64,000 bases of DNA from Oscillospiraceae bacterium (GCA_031265995.1 JAISBW010000012.1:22536-86535), one strand, 5' to 3'; positions 42,664 to 52,598 are shown, counted from the stretch's first letter. Translations and numbers: made by a program. Notes: generated by a model from the sequence alone, not told the origin.

Positions 42664-43608
42664 TTAAGCTCTACTTGTTATCATTTCAAAATTTGTTTCA
42701 ATAATTTTTGAACACATTGGCGGAGAATACAAAAATTTACTTATATGATTACCTTTAAAAAAATATTTAGGATAAGTTGTTTCTTGAACCGAATCAAAAT
42801 TTTCTATTATAACTAATTTAATTTTCATTTTTTCGGGTATTATATTCTTTATATAAACACTTGTGTGTTGCCCTTGTCTGACGTTTTCTTTTAATTCAGC
42901 AAGACCGGCAAGATTGGGCGTAAGTTCTATAAAAACGCCATAATCCTCAATTGAGCGCGCAATCCCTGAGATGGTTTCTCCTATATGAAAAAATTGCGCG
43001 TTTTCTTCCCAAGTTCCTAAAAGTTCTTTATGCGTAAGATTTATTCTTCCACCGATTATTGACTTAATGGCAACTCTTATGTTCATCCCAATTTTAAATC
43101 TTTCGCAAGGATGAAAAATACGCGAAATCGAAATACAATCAATCGGCAAAAACGAGATTATCCCGCATCCTATATCGGCAAAAGCTCCAAAATTTTCCAT
43201 ATGTGTAACTTTTGCATTAATTATATCGCCTGGAATAAGTTTACTTATAAAGTCGTTCAAACATATTTCTTGCGCAGACCTTCTTGAAAGTATTGCTCTT
43301 GTACGGTTTTTTTCATTATCGGTATCGAACCCAGAAATTACGAAACAAACCGGTTTACCAACTCTGGAAATAACCGCAATGTCTCTGGTAACGCCCTCTT
43401 TTATGCCGATTGCCCCTTCCTCTCTTGGTATAATACCCGTCATGCATTGTAAATCTACAACTAAATTGTGCTCGTTGTCGCATCTTATTGCTTTAGCTTC
43501 TAATAATTTGCCATTTCTATGAGCTTGTGCTAGGTTTGATGCAGAAAATAGTGCTGTTTTATTATCTTGTGTATCAATTAGATATCCTTCTGGGAAAAAT
43601 TCACTCAT
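42664..43608 (-). CDS. S1-domain RNA-binding protein (ribosomal protein S1-like)
   Basis: Repeated S1 motifs: PGDIINAKVTHMENFGAFADIGCGIISFLPID; GETISGIARSIEDYGVFIELTPNLAGLAEL. Confidence 0.8.
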   Translation of the reverse strand: MSEFFPEGYLIDTQDNKTALFSASNLAQAHRNGKLLEAKAIRCDNEHNLVVDLQCMTGIIPREEGAIGIKEGVTRDIAVISRVGKPVCFVISGFDTDNEKNRTRAILSRRSAQEICLNDFISKLIPGDIINAKVTHMENFGAFADIGCGIISFLPIDCISISRIFHPCERFKIGMNIRVAIKSIIGGRINLTHKELLGTWEENAQFFHIGETISGIARSIEDYGVFIELTPNLAGLAELKENVRQGQHTSVYIKNIIPEKMKIKLVIIENFDSVQETTYPKYFFKGNHISKFLYSPPMCSKIIETNFEMITSRA

Positions 43609-43910
43609 ATTAAACCCCTTGTTCTTTAATCAATTTTTATTTAATCAAACGTTTTTTTAAATTGAACAAATAACTTTTGCACTAAATCATCTTTATGACG
43701 CAAAAGCTTGGTTTTATGCGAATTTTTCAGAGGTAATAAAATACTTATAATATTTTAATATTATAGTTATTCGATTTTAAAATTTAGAGAACAGAGTGTT
43801 TTTAATAAAAAACAACTTAAGAAATTCAAAAAATTTAAAAATAGCACACGTTTTAGTTAAAACCTTAACTACTATAGGTATATTAGACAGGCTCTTAGAT
43901 ACAAACGATT

Positions 43911-45167
43911 TCAAACTCTTTTAATTTTTGCTTTTACTGATTTGAGTATTTTCTCTATATCTTCATATCCCCTATCAAGGTGTGTTAAGTTTGAGATTGC
44001 TGTTTCGCCTTCAGCCGCCAACGCGGCAACAACTAAGGCGGCTGAACCTCGAAGGTCTGTCGCGGTAACGTTTGCTCCAGATAAACGTTTAACGCCCTCG
44101 ACAATTGCAACTTTACCTTCGACCTTTATGTCAGCTCCGAGCCGCATTAATTCGCTTACGTGTTTGAATCTGCTTTCAAAAATTGTTTCTACAAAAACAC
44201 TTGTTCCGAATGACATAGTGGTCATTGCCATAATAATTGCTTGCGCATCGGTAGGGAAACCCGGATATGGCATCGTTCTTACAGTTTTAACAGATTGAAG
44301 TCTTTCAGGTGAAATTATATTTAAAACATTTTTTTCATATTCTTTTATTGCACAGCCCGATTCTTCAAAAATAGAGATAGCTGAATTAATTATTTCTCTT
44401 GGAATTTCACGTAATGTAAGTTTACTTCCGGTTACAGCTGCAGCGGCCATATATGTTATAGCGGCGATTCTATCAGGAATAATACTATGTTCGATTGTAT
44501 AAAATTTTTTTGTGCCTTCGATCGTTATTGTACTGCTACCTGCACCGCTTACATTCGCTCCCATTTTATTCAAAAATGCCGCTAAATCAACAATTTCAGG
44601 TTCTCTTGCGGCATTGCTTATAGTTGTTTTCCCTTCGCACGCAGAAGCAGTTATCATTAAATTTTCTGTTGCTCCAACACTTGGAAAAGAAAGGACAATA
44701 TTGCATCCTTTGAGTTTTTTCATGACGCTGCATTCAATAATTCCGTGGCTTTCAGTAATTTTAACCCCCAATTGACGCAAACCTTCCAGATGCATATCAA
44801 TTGGTCTTGGCCCGAGCTCGCATCCACCAGGAAGCGTTAATTTAGCTCTTCCGGTTCTAGCGATAAGCGCGCCTAAAAAAATTATCGAGGAACGCATCTT
44901 TCGCATAAGACTTTCAGGAATTTCATTTTTAGAAAGATTCGAGGAATCAATTGTAAGTTTTGAATCCGCAAATTTTGTTTTGCATCCTAAATATTCAATA
45001 ATTTTTAAACTTATATCAACATCAAGAATTTTTGGGCAATTGCCGACCACACATTTTTCCCCACATAAAAGTGACGCCGCCAAAATAGGCAAAACACTGT
45101 TTTTCGCGCCCTGAATTTTTATCTCTCCTTCAAGCTGATGTACACCCTCGATTATTAATTTTTGCAC
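43911..45167 (-). CDS. murA: UDP-N-acetylglucosamine 1-carboxyvinyltransferase
   Basis: IQGAKNSVLPILAASLLC, RTGRAKLTLPGGCELGPRPIDMHL, YPGFPTDAQAIIMAM. Confidence 0.97.
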   Translation of the reverse strand: MQKLIIEGVHQLEGEIKIQGAKNSVLPILAASLLCGEKCVVGNCPKILDVDISLKIIEYLGCKTKFADSKLTIDSSNLSKNEIPESLMRKMRSSIIFLGALIARTGRAKLTLPGGCELGPRPIDMHLEGLRQLGVKITESHGIIECSVMKKLKGCNIVLSFPSVGATENLMITASACEGKTTISNAAREPEIVDLAAFLNKMGANVSGAGSSTITIEGTKKFYTIEHSIIPDRIAAITYMAAAAVTGSKLTLREIPREIINSAISIFEESGCAIKEYEKNVLNIISPERLQSVKTVRTMPYPGFPTDAQAIIMAMTTMSFGTSVFVETIFESRFKHVSELMRLGADIKVEGKVAIVEGVKRLSGANVTATDLRGSAALVVAALAAEGETAISNLTHLDRGYEDIEKILKSVKAKIKRV

Positions 45168-45264
45168 TTTATCATATCCTCCAACGATTTTTTCTCATAC
45201 TATTCAGAATAAAAGGATGATGATAAAGTAGAGATTGTCTATAAAACAGCTAAAGATGATATCT

Positions 45265-45305
45265 AAGAACTCGTTCTTATGAACTGTGAAATGCAATTTT
45301 CAAAT
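45265..45305 (+). repeat. Second short dispersed repeat (AGAACTCG-type), copy 3, followed by degenerate MITE core
   Basis: aagaactcgttcttatgaactgtgaaatgcaattttcaaat then gattctgagtattttggtaaaattttgaaaaaatatttaaaatttgatatt. Confidence 0.45.
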
Positions 45306-45413
45306 CTACGAGAATGGATTCTGAGTATTTTGGTAAAATTTTGAAAAAATATTTAAAATTTGATATTCTATTTCTATATGAGTATAATTTCTGTATATTC
45401 GAGGTAAATTTTA

Positions 45414-46148
45414 GTGGAATTTAAAAGATTAATCATTAAACTAAGTGGTGAGTCGTTATCTGGAAATAAAAATTCAGGAATTGATTTTGAAGTTTTATCA
45501 AAAATTGCAGAAGTAATAAAAATTTGTTCGAAAGAAACGCAAATAGGAATTATATTAGGTGGCGGAAATTTTTGGAGAGGAGCAAGAATAAAGAGCGAAT
45601 GCGTTGCTCACATCTTTTCTAAAAGTCAGTCAAGATTGCAATCTGATAAAATTGGAATGATGGCAACTGTTATCAATTCTTTGGTTTTTAGTGAAATTCT
45701 TAAAGAAAAAGGTGTAAAAACGAAAATTCAGAGTGCAATATATATGCCCCAAATTGCCGAATTCTACAAACCAGAAAAATGTTTAGATTATCTTAATGAT
45801 GGATATACAATCGTTTTTGCTTGCGGAATAGGTCTTCCTTTTTTTTCAACCGATACTTCTGCCGCATTACGCGCATCGGAGCTTCAAGCGGACGTTATTT
45901 TTAAAGCTACAAATACTGACGGGGTTTATAATAATGATCCAAAAATAGATTTGAATGCTATTAAATATGAAATTGTTACGTTTAGTGAAATTTTATCAAA
46001 GAATATAGGAATAATAGATGCCTCGGCAGCATCAATTTGCCGTGACAGTGGTATACCGTTGTTAGTTTTTGATATAAAAAAACCTGAAAATATTATATTG
46101 GCTTTAAATGGCAAAAAAGTCGGAACGTGGATAAAAAAAAATCATTAA
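45414..46148 (+). CDS. pyrH: Uridylate kinase
   Basis: LIIKLSGESLSG, GIILGGGNFWRGA, KIGMMATVINSL, FFSTDTSAALRASELQADVIFKATNTDGVYNNDPK. Confidence 0.96.
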   Translation: MEFKRLIIKLSGESLSGNKNSGIDFEVLSKIAEVIKICSKETQIGIILGGGNFWRGARIKSECVAHIFSKSQSRLQSDKIGMMATVINSLVFSEILKEKGVKTKIQSAIYMPQIAEFYKPEKCLDYLNDGYTIVFACGIGLPFFSTDTSAALRASELQADVIFKATNTDGVYNNDPKIDLNAIKYEIVTFSEILSKNIGIIDASAASICRDSGIPLLVFDIKKPENIILALNGKKVGTWIKKNH

Positions 46149-46288
46149 CTTAAGGATCTGTATTCAATATGGAATATCATTTTTAGTTAAAATACTAATG
46201 TTATAAAAACCTCTTGACAAACATTTATTTTATTGATAGAATTAGTACGGCTCTGGTTAGCTAAATTCAAGGAGGTCGATCATTAGAC

Positions 46289-47305
46289 ATGAAAGAAATT
46301 ATAGAAAGGGTTATGGATAAAATCACAGGCGATGAAGAGAAGCTGGCGTATTTTATAGGTTTGAAGGATTCTGATGAAATTTACAGGTACTGCCTTTCTA
46401 TTAAAGGCGGTTATTCAAAACAGGAGTTTGATGATTACATGGAAAAAATTTTGAGCAAGGCCGAAAGAATTGAAAACAGCAAATTTGGTTCAAAGAGAGG
46501 CAAGGTATTTTCTAAAATTCTTGCGGCAGGTTTAGCCGCACTTTCAATCGCGCCAGTTCTTAGCAATAATTTGAGTGTTTTTGGGGAAAATGGTAGTGAT
46601 GATAGAACCGGAAGCACACATCAAGAAGATTCTTCTCAAGAGTCTCTTTTTGATCGTGTTTTACCTGATAACAAACACCAATTAGTAAAATCTATTGCAA
46701 GTGCTGGCGTTGGAGCTGCTTTAGGTGCGTTTTTTACAGGGGTCGCTTGGTATTTTGTTGGTGGAAAATCTACAGATTTGACTGGTACTGTTTTTGGTGT
46801 AAGTTTGCTCGGAGTATCGACACTTATAAACATAACAAAGACATTAATTGATAGGGTACCAGCAGGAAAATGTTTAGTTACAGAAGATCTTGGGGATCAT
46901 TTTCCTCAACTTGCAGGTGAAACAAAGCGTCTTTCTGATTCTTTAAATCTAAAAAAAGAAAATCAAGCATTGCGTTCTAATTTAGTCTCGGATTTGAAGT
47001 TTGTGGCTAACCTAGGTATGCCTAGAAATATTAAGAAGTGTGATGGCACTGCAACACAGGCATCCAGAGATTTAGTAGCTGCTGTCGATGAGTATGTAAG
47101 TTTTTTAGGTCAAACTATAAATACTAGAGCGGGTGCATTGCGCTGGAATAGTAACGACTTAGATCAAACAAAAACAGAAGAACTCATAGCAATTCTCGGA
47201 AGAATTTCTAGTGCTTCTGAAAAAATTACAAGATGTGATGAGGAAGGAGCTGAATTCAAACAACCAGCAGCAGAGGAGGAGGGCGAGGTCCAGGCGAATG
47301 ATTAA
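46289..47305 (+). CDS. Membrane protein of unknown function with possible Nif11-like N-terminal domain
   Basis: N-terminus MKEIIERVMDKITGDEEKLAYFIGLKDSDEIYRYCLSIKGGYSKQEFDDYMEKIL; TM segments; good SD aaggaggt. Confidence 0.65.
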   Translation: MKEIIERVMDKITGDEEKLAYFIGLKDSDEIYRYCLSIKGGYSKQEFDDYMEKILSKAERIENSKFGSKRGKVFSKILAAGLAALSIAPVLSNNLSVFGENGSDDRTGSTHQEDSSQESLFDRVLPDNKHQLVKSIASAGVGAALGAFFTGVAWYFVGGKSTDLTGTVFGVSLLGVSTLINITKTLIDRVPAGKCLVTEDLGDHFPQLAGETKRLSDSLNLKKENQALRSNLVSDLKFVANLGMPRNIKKCDGTATQASRDLVAAVDEYVSFLGQTINTRAGALRWNSNDLDQTKTEELIAILGRISSASEKITRCDEEGAEFKQPAAEEEGEVQAND

Positions 47306-47349
47306 TGACAATTTTAGAAGATCAAGACGATGATAAGCGTTGTTTTTTT

Positions 47350-47382
47350 GCGGCACCTGTTGCAGGGTGTCGCAAGTTTTTT
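47350..47382 (+). terminator. Rho-independent terminator
   Basis: gcggcacc-tgttgca-gggtgtcgc stem-loop followed by aagtttttt. Confidence 0.75.
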
Positions 47383-47510
47383 AGAAAAAACGAAATCTAT
47401 TGACAAGCTTATAATTTGACGATATAATGCAGTAGGATTTGTTTCGAGCATTTTAACGACAATTTTATTAATTTATATGATAAATGTAATTAGATTGGGG
47501 GTAGTTTTTT

Positions 47511-47843
47511 TTGAAGGAAAGCAAAAATTCAGAATCGTTAAATAAAGATAAAGATATGAGCGACGACACAGCTCATGAAACACAAAAAAAACAAAAGAGC
47601 GAGGGGTTCTTTTTCAAAAAAGAACCAGAAAACGAAGTGGATGATTCTAAAAAAATACACGGAATAAGAGATAATAGAAATTTTGAGATTTTTAAGCAAT
47701 TTAGACGCGAATGCGCAGGGATTGTATCTGAAGTTAAGGAACGCGGAGCTTATATGAAGCCGTCTGTTAAACGCAAGAAAAAAGACGAGAAAGCACTTAG
47801 ACGTTTACGCAAGCGCGAAAAAAGAAGGAATCAAATTAGTTAG
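47511..47843 (+). CDS. rpsU: 30S ribosomal protein S21 with N-terminal extension
   Basis: FEIFKQFRRECAGIVSEVKERGAYMKPSVKRKKKDEKALRRLRKREKRR is bS21-like; preceded by ~55 charged residues. Confidence 0.75.
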   Translation: MKESKNSESLNKDKDMSDDTAHETQKKQKSEGFFFKKEPENEVDDSKKIHGIRDNRNFEIFKQFRRECAGIVSEVKERGAYMKPSVKRKKKDEKALRRLRKREKRRNQIS

Positions 47844-47996
47844 CTATGTCATGTTCTCTTGCATAGTATTTTTATTTTAGGTATTTTATAATGCTGGTAC
47901 TTTTGGTGAATAAGTTGTCTTTGACAGTATCAAATTTGGAACTTGTTTTTATAAACCTTGAATTTGAATTAGTGTTAGGTATTTAACGGGGTTTTT

Positions 47997-48257
47997 ATGT
48001 CTGAAAAAAACACCATAACGTTCTCTGTTGGTGATGGAAATGAAGAGACTATTCGCGAAGTTTTAAAATATATTTATGATGCCTTAGAGGAAAAAGGGTA
48101 CGACTCTATCGGGCAAATTGTCGGTTTCGTTCTTTCTGAAGATCCCACATATATAACTACGCACAAAAACGCTAGGAATTTAGCGACCAAATTAGACCGA
48201 AGCAAAGTGATGAGAGCTCTTGTTAAAAACTACATAGAAAAAAAACCTTGTAACTAA
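47997..48257 (+). CDS. IreB family regulatory phosphoprotein (UPF0297)
   Basis: TITFSVGDGNEETIREVLKYIYDALEEKGYDSIGQIVGFVLSEDPTYITTHKNAR. Confidence 0.95.
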   Translation: MSEKNTITFSVGDGNEETIREVLKYIYDALEEKGYDSIGQIVGFVLSEDPTYITTHKNARNLATKLDRSKVMRALVKNYIEKKPCN

Positions 48258-48301
48258 TTTGTTAGAAAGTATTTTGTGAAATCAAAATAGTTTTTTAAGT
48301 T

Positions 48302-48444
48302 AGGGTCTGTACTCAAAGGGGCAAGTTCCAAGTTGACGAAGAAAAAAGCACAGCGAATACTTTATGTGTTTTGGGTGTGTTTTGACAAAATTATGAAAAA
48401 ATTATTGAAAATTGGGTATTCCGATCCTTTTAAATACGGGTTCT
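48302..48444 (+). mobile_element. MITE-like element copy 9 (diverged, ~143 bp)
   Basis: agggtctgtactcaaaggggcaagttcc ... gatccttttaaatacgggttct. Confidence 0.75.
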
Positions 48445-48449
48445 TGGGT

Positions 48450-49970
48450 TTATTCTTCTATTGCGACTGCATATCCTAGGATCATCCAAAAAAAAACCAC
48501 CATAAAAGTCATTTCAGAAAGTATTGCTTTTTCAAAGATTGAGTAAGAAATATAGGATACTAAAAAAGAAAAAAACTTATAGAAAATTGCAGAGTTGTGT
48601 TTATCACGGAGCTTTAAGAATTTTCTGCACATATCTTTCATGACGCAGATAAAAAAGATCAAAAAAAACAAAAACCCTATGGTTCCGTATGATACCAAGA
48701 TTGTTAAGTATGAGTTATGTAAATCAGAAAAAATAAGACCGCCGTCGAGATACAATCGACCATAACGGACTAAATTTGCGCGTCCTATTCCGATTAAAGG
48801 ATAAATTTTAAAAAGCTCAATTCCTTGTTTAAAAAGATATATTCTACCGCTGCTTATGTCATAATTTTCTCGGCCTATTTTATATCCCGCAGATGTTTTT
48901 GAATCAAAGTTGTCTAAAATTTCTTCTAAAATAATTTGCTCCTCTGGTGTCTTTTTTGACGAATTTTTACAAATGTTTATTGCAAAATTTACTGTTTTTT
49001 GAGATACAACACGCATAAGAACAGAACCAGAAATTATCATAACTACACAAACGAATAAAAACAGTACTTCTCTTAAAATTTTCGTGTCTTTTATAGATTC
49101 GTATTTCAAAAAACTGTTGTAAAAAACCTTGACTATTATATATATGTTAATAAAAACAAAAGAGGCATTAGAATCTGATAAAAAAAGTACAAATATATTT
49201 AAAATTATGCATATTTGTAAAACTAATTTATTGTTTATATGGTTTACAATCTGTCCAAATAAATCTTCAAAATGATGTGAAAAAAAAAACGGAAAAAAAT
49301 TGTTATGTTTTGGGTGTTTTTGACTGGTTTTTTTTAAAAAACCTCTCAAAATATGGTGTTCTTCGTTAGTGGATCCCAACATACAATCACACACAAATAT
49401 TGATATCACTGATAAAAAACCTGACAAGTTAGGGTTTGTGCATATTCCAAAAAACCTATTTTTAAAAACACCAAACACATAACCATTAAACTTAATACCT
49501 GAATTAAAAAACAGCGTTGTTAGACCAATAATAGACAAAATTAAAGAGAACAAAATTATAAAATTAAAAACAAAATTAATTTCATCTAAAATATATTTTT
49601 TTTGTGTATTTTCTTTCATTCCAAAAAAAACAAAAAAACATATAAAATTGTGAAAAACAAAAATTAAATTCGTAAGAAAATCAGCCGACATATTAATAAA
49701 AGACGTCAAAATACCAACGATCAAGAAAAACAAAACAAACCGCACGTGTTTAATTTTAAATTTTTCTGGGGTAGAAAAAAAACTACCAAAAAAAAGAAAC
49801 AACCCCAAAAACAAAACAAAACTCTTCAACCAAAGGGCTGGTGTTTCGGTAATTGATAAAGTTTCGAATAGCAAAGAAATTATATAAATACGTCTAAATA
49901 AGCTAAAACTTCCAAATTCAGACTTTATTTTTTTTAAAAATATCGAATTACTAAGTACGCAAATACACAT
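48450..49970 (-). CDS. O-antigen ligase/polymerase-like multi-TM protein
   Basis: ~12 TM segments; NPNLSGFLSVISIFV, LIGIGRANLVRYG..DLHNSYLTILVSYGTIGFLFFL (Wzy/WaaL signature). Confidence 0.75.
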   Translation of the reverse strand: MCICVLSNSIFLKKIKSEFGSFSLFRRIYIISLLFETLSITETPALWLKSFVLFLGLFLFFGSFFSTPEKFKIKHVRFVLFFLIVGILTSFINMSADFLTNLIFVFHNFICFFVFFGMKENTQKKYILDEINFVFNFIILFSLILSIIGLTTLFFNSGIKFNGYVFGVFKNRFFGICTNPNLSGFLSVISIFVCDCMLGSTNEEHHILRGFLKKTSQKHPKHNNFFPFFFSHHFEDLFGQIVNHINNKLVLQICIILNIFVLFLSDSNASFVFINIYIIVKVFYNSFLKYESIKDTKILREVLFLFVCVVMIISGSVLMRVVSQKTVNFAINICKNSSKKTPEEQIILEEILDNFDSKTSAGYKIGRENYDISSGRIYLFKQGIELFKIYPLIGIGRANLVRYGRLYLDGGLIFSDLHNSYLTILVSYGTIGFLFFLIFFICVMKDMCRKFLKLRDKHNSAIFYKFFSFLVSYISYSIFEKAILSEMTFMVVFFWMILGYAVAIEE

Positions 49971-50020
49971 CCTGCAAAAAATTTAAAAATTCACACTCAC
50001 CAACTTAGAACAACAACCTC

Positions 50021-50049
50021 AAAAATCACAACGATTTACTGTTGTGATT
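50021..50049 (-). terminator. Candidate rho-independent terminator (minus strand)
   Basis: Perfect inverted repeat AATCACAAC-gatttact-GTTGTGATT with T-run on the minus strand. Confidence 0.5.
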
Positions 50050-50375
50050 CAAAAAACCGGAATTTAAAAATCAAAATCTTTCAACAAGTTATAAACATTA
50101 AACATAAAAACTCAACTTTTTTCAACACTTGAACAAACTTAATGTTATAAACAAGAAAACTTGCAACAATTTTTTATAAAAAATCAGAAACCACAACCCA
50201 AAAAAACACCTGGTCTTTCTGTGGTTTTCGACTTTTACTCAACGCTTACTAATACTTACTATATTAAGATATATTGGTGAATCAATAGTCTGAACAAAAA
50301 ATAATTAATATAACAACTTGTTAATTTAGGGTCGATTCTCAAAAAGAGCGTTTTGTAGTCTATAAGAACGGATTT

Positions 50376-50825
50376 TTAGTCTTTTTTATTTATCAATTGC
50401 CTTGTTTTTCTAATTTCTTCGAGATTAGAGATAAAAAATTTTTCAGATTTAACAATAAGCTCATTTATGTAAGATTTTGCTTGAGATTTCATCTCTTCAG
50501 AAGATTGGCGTGCTTCTTTTAAAATTTTTTCTGAATAAGATTTCGCTCTCTTTGTGATTTCGTTTTCGTCCAGCATACCACGAATTTTTTCCTCTGTAAT
50601 TTTATAAACAGATTCACAGCTTTTTCTTGCGTCGCCTAATATTTTGTCACGATCAGCAACTATATTTTTCGCTTGAGTAATTTCCTTAGGAAACATAAGT
50701 CTAAGATCTTGAAGAGCTTGGATGATTTCACTAGAATCAACTAGCACTTTGCCTCCGGACATTGGTACTTGCCAAGATGAATCAAGTATGTCTTCGATTT
50801 CTCTGATTATTCTTTCTATGTCCAT
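50376..50825 (-). CDS. Conserved coiled-coil protein (DivIVA/ATPase-like, Clostridia)
   Basis: MDIERIIREIEDILDSSWQVPMSGGKVLVDSSEIIQALQDLRLMFPKEITQAKNIVADRDKIL. Confidence 0.65.
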   Translation of the reverse strand: MDIERIIREIEDILDSSWQVPMSGGKVLVDSSEIIQALQDLRLMFPKEITQAKNIVADRDKILGDARKSCESVYKITEEKIRGMLDENEITKRAKSYSEKILKEARQSSEEMKSQAKSYINELIVKSEKFFISNLEEIRKTRQLINKKD

Positions 50826-50853
50826 ATTTTTACCTCAAAATTAGATTTATTGT

Positions 50854-51459
50854 CTAAATTTTTAGATATAGATTTAAAGAAACATTTCCATAACGATATA
50901 CTTTTTTAAGAAAAAGTCCATTCAATTCGTTTGGTAATTTATTTTTCGATGAAGTTTCCAAAACAAGCACACCGTTTTTGCAAATAATTTCAGAAAACCT
51001 ATCCAAAAATTTTAACGCTAAACAAGAGTCAAAAGGAGGGTCGGCAAAAATTATATTTGGTTTACGTTTAAGTTCCAACAAAAGGTCAAAAACATTTGAA
51101 TGCATTACTTCAAACTTAACTGGTTTATGGTCGTTTTTTGATGTGCCGTGTTTTAAAACATTTACGTTCAGTAAGTTTGATTTTTTATATTTTTCAATAT
51201 TGTTTTCTATTATTTTAATTGAGGTTTTGCTTTTTTCAATAAAAACAACATGCTCAGCACCTCGGCTTGCGGCTTCAATTCCGATTTGTCCTGTGCCAGC
51301 AAAAGCATCTAGAAATACACTTCCGTGTATAAAGAATTGTATTATATCAAAAAACGCTTCCTTGACTCGACCGGTTGTGGGACGTAAATTTTCTTTATTT
51401 GAAACCAAACAAAGATTTAAACCAGCACCACGCCCAGAAATAATTCTAGACAACATACG
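50854..51459 (-). CDS. rsmD: 16S rRNA (guanine(966)-N(2))-methyltransferase RsmD
   Basis: RIISGRGAGLNL, LRPTTGRVKEAFFDII, VFLDAFAGTGQIGIEAASRGAEHVVFIEKS, IIFADPPF. Confidence 0.95.
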   Translation of the reverse strand, partial: RMLSRIISGRGAGLNLCLVSNKENLRPTTGRVKEAFFDIIQFFIHGSVFLDAFAGTGQIGIEAASRGAEHVVFIEKSKTSIKIIENNIEKYKKSNLLNVNVLKHGTSKNDHKPVKFEVMHSNVFDLLLELKRKPNIIFADPPFDSCLALKFLDRFSEIICKNGVLVLETSSKNKLPNELNGLFLKKVYRYGNVSLNLYLKI

Positions 51460-51499
51460 GGTTTGACAGTACCAAACATTTAAGTTAAAATCAAGCAAC

Positions 51500-51574
51500 G
51501 CCCTCGTAGTTAAATGGACATAACAGGGTCCTCCTAAGACTCAGTTGTAGGTTCGATTCCTGTCGGGGGTGCCA
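51500..51574 (+). tRNA. tRNA-Arg (anticodon CCT)
   Basis: GCCCTCG acceptor, D arm, anticodon loop CTCCTAA, T-arm GGTTCGATTCC, encoded CCA. Confidence 0.9.
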
Positions 51575-51608
51575 GTGTTTTGGTTTTTTTATAAACGATA
51601 TAATTTAT

Positions 51609-51692
51609 GCGAGTGTGCTGGAACAGGCAGACAGGCACGTTTGAGGGGCGTGTGTATTATACGTATGGGTTCAAGTCCCGTCACTCGCACCA
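51609..51692 (+). tRNA. tRNA-Leu (anticodon GAG)
   Basis: GCGAGTG...CACTCGC acceptor, anticodon stem CACGT/GCGTG with loop TTGAGGG, long variable arm, GGGTTCAAGTCCC, encoded CCA. Confidence 0.92.
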
Positions 51693-51778
51693 AATAGTAT
51701 TTAAATTTTTCTAAAGTCTATGTTTTGAAATAGTTTAATTTATGAGTTTATACTTTGTTTTGAAAAGAAGGAAATTTA

Positions 51779-52552
51779 TTGACAATTTTTGCCATCGGAG
51801 ATGTCATAGGGGATTTCGGGTGCAAGTTTCTAAAAAGTAACTTAAATTTAATTAGAGAGAAAGAAAAAATTGATTTAATTATTGCCAATGGTGAAAACAG
51901 TTCCTCTGGCAACGGTATGACCGCTGCTTCTTCTGAGTATTTATTAAATTGTGGTGTCGATGTAATTACCGGAGGCAACCACACCTTCAAAAGGCGTGCT
52001 TTTTTTAATTATTTGGAAAAATCCGTTAGGATCGTCAGACCTGCTAATTATCCAGAAGGTACTCCAGGAAAAGGTTTTTTAAAATTTAAGTTTAATAATA
52101 TTAAGTTTTGTGTTATTAATTTGGTTGGAACCGTCTATCTTGAGCCTGTGTCTTGTCCTTTCAGAACTCTTGACGAAATTTTAAAAAAAACTTCGGATTG
52201 TATTATAAAAATTGTTGATTTTCATGCAGAAGCTACCTCAGAAAAGCGTGCATTGGGGTTTTATGCAGACGGAAGAGTTTCGGTGATTTTTGGTACTCAT
52301 ACACACGTTCAGACTTCCGACGAAGAGATTTTGCCTCGCGGTACTGGCTACATAACAGATGTTGGAATGACAGGGGCGGCAAATTCTGTTCTTGGTTTAA
52401 AACCCGAAATTTCTATTAAGCGAATGAAGGAGAAAATTCCAATAAAGTACGAACACGAAAACCATGACCCTTGCAAAATCGAAGGCGCGATATTTTTCAT
52501 CGAGGAAAACAAAGGCAAGACTGTTAAAATTAAAAGAATAAGAATAATATAA
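51779..52552 (+). CDS. TIGR00282/YmdB-family metallophosphoesterase
   Basis: IGDVIGDFGCKFL, NGENSSSGNGMT, DVITGGNHTFKRR, DFHAEATSEKRALGFYADGRVSVIFGTHTHVQTSDEEILPRGTGYITDVGMTG. Confidence 0.95.
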   Translation: MTIFAIGDVIGDFGCKFLKSNLNLIREKEKIDLIIANGENSSSGNGMTAASSEYLLNCGVDVITGGNHTFKRRAFFNYLEKSVRIVRPANYPEGTPGKGFLKFKFNNIKFCVINLVGTVYLEPVSCPFRTLDEILKKTSDCIIKIVDFHAEATSEKRALGFYADGRVSVIFGTHTHVQTSDEEILPRGTGYITDVGMTGAANSVLGLKPEISIKRMKEKIPIKYEHENHDPCKIEGAIFFIEENKGKTVKIKRIRII

Positions 52553-52598
52553 GGGTTGCAAAAACAATAAAAAGATTATATCATCCTCGTCGGATTTT

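Noticed and set aside
50080-50150. TTATAAACA motifs resembling DnaA boxes (possible origin)
   Set aside because: Only two imperfect matches, no dnaA/dnaN neighbours; AT-rich background makes these expected.
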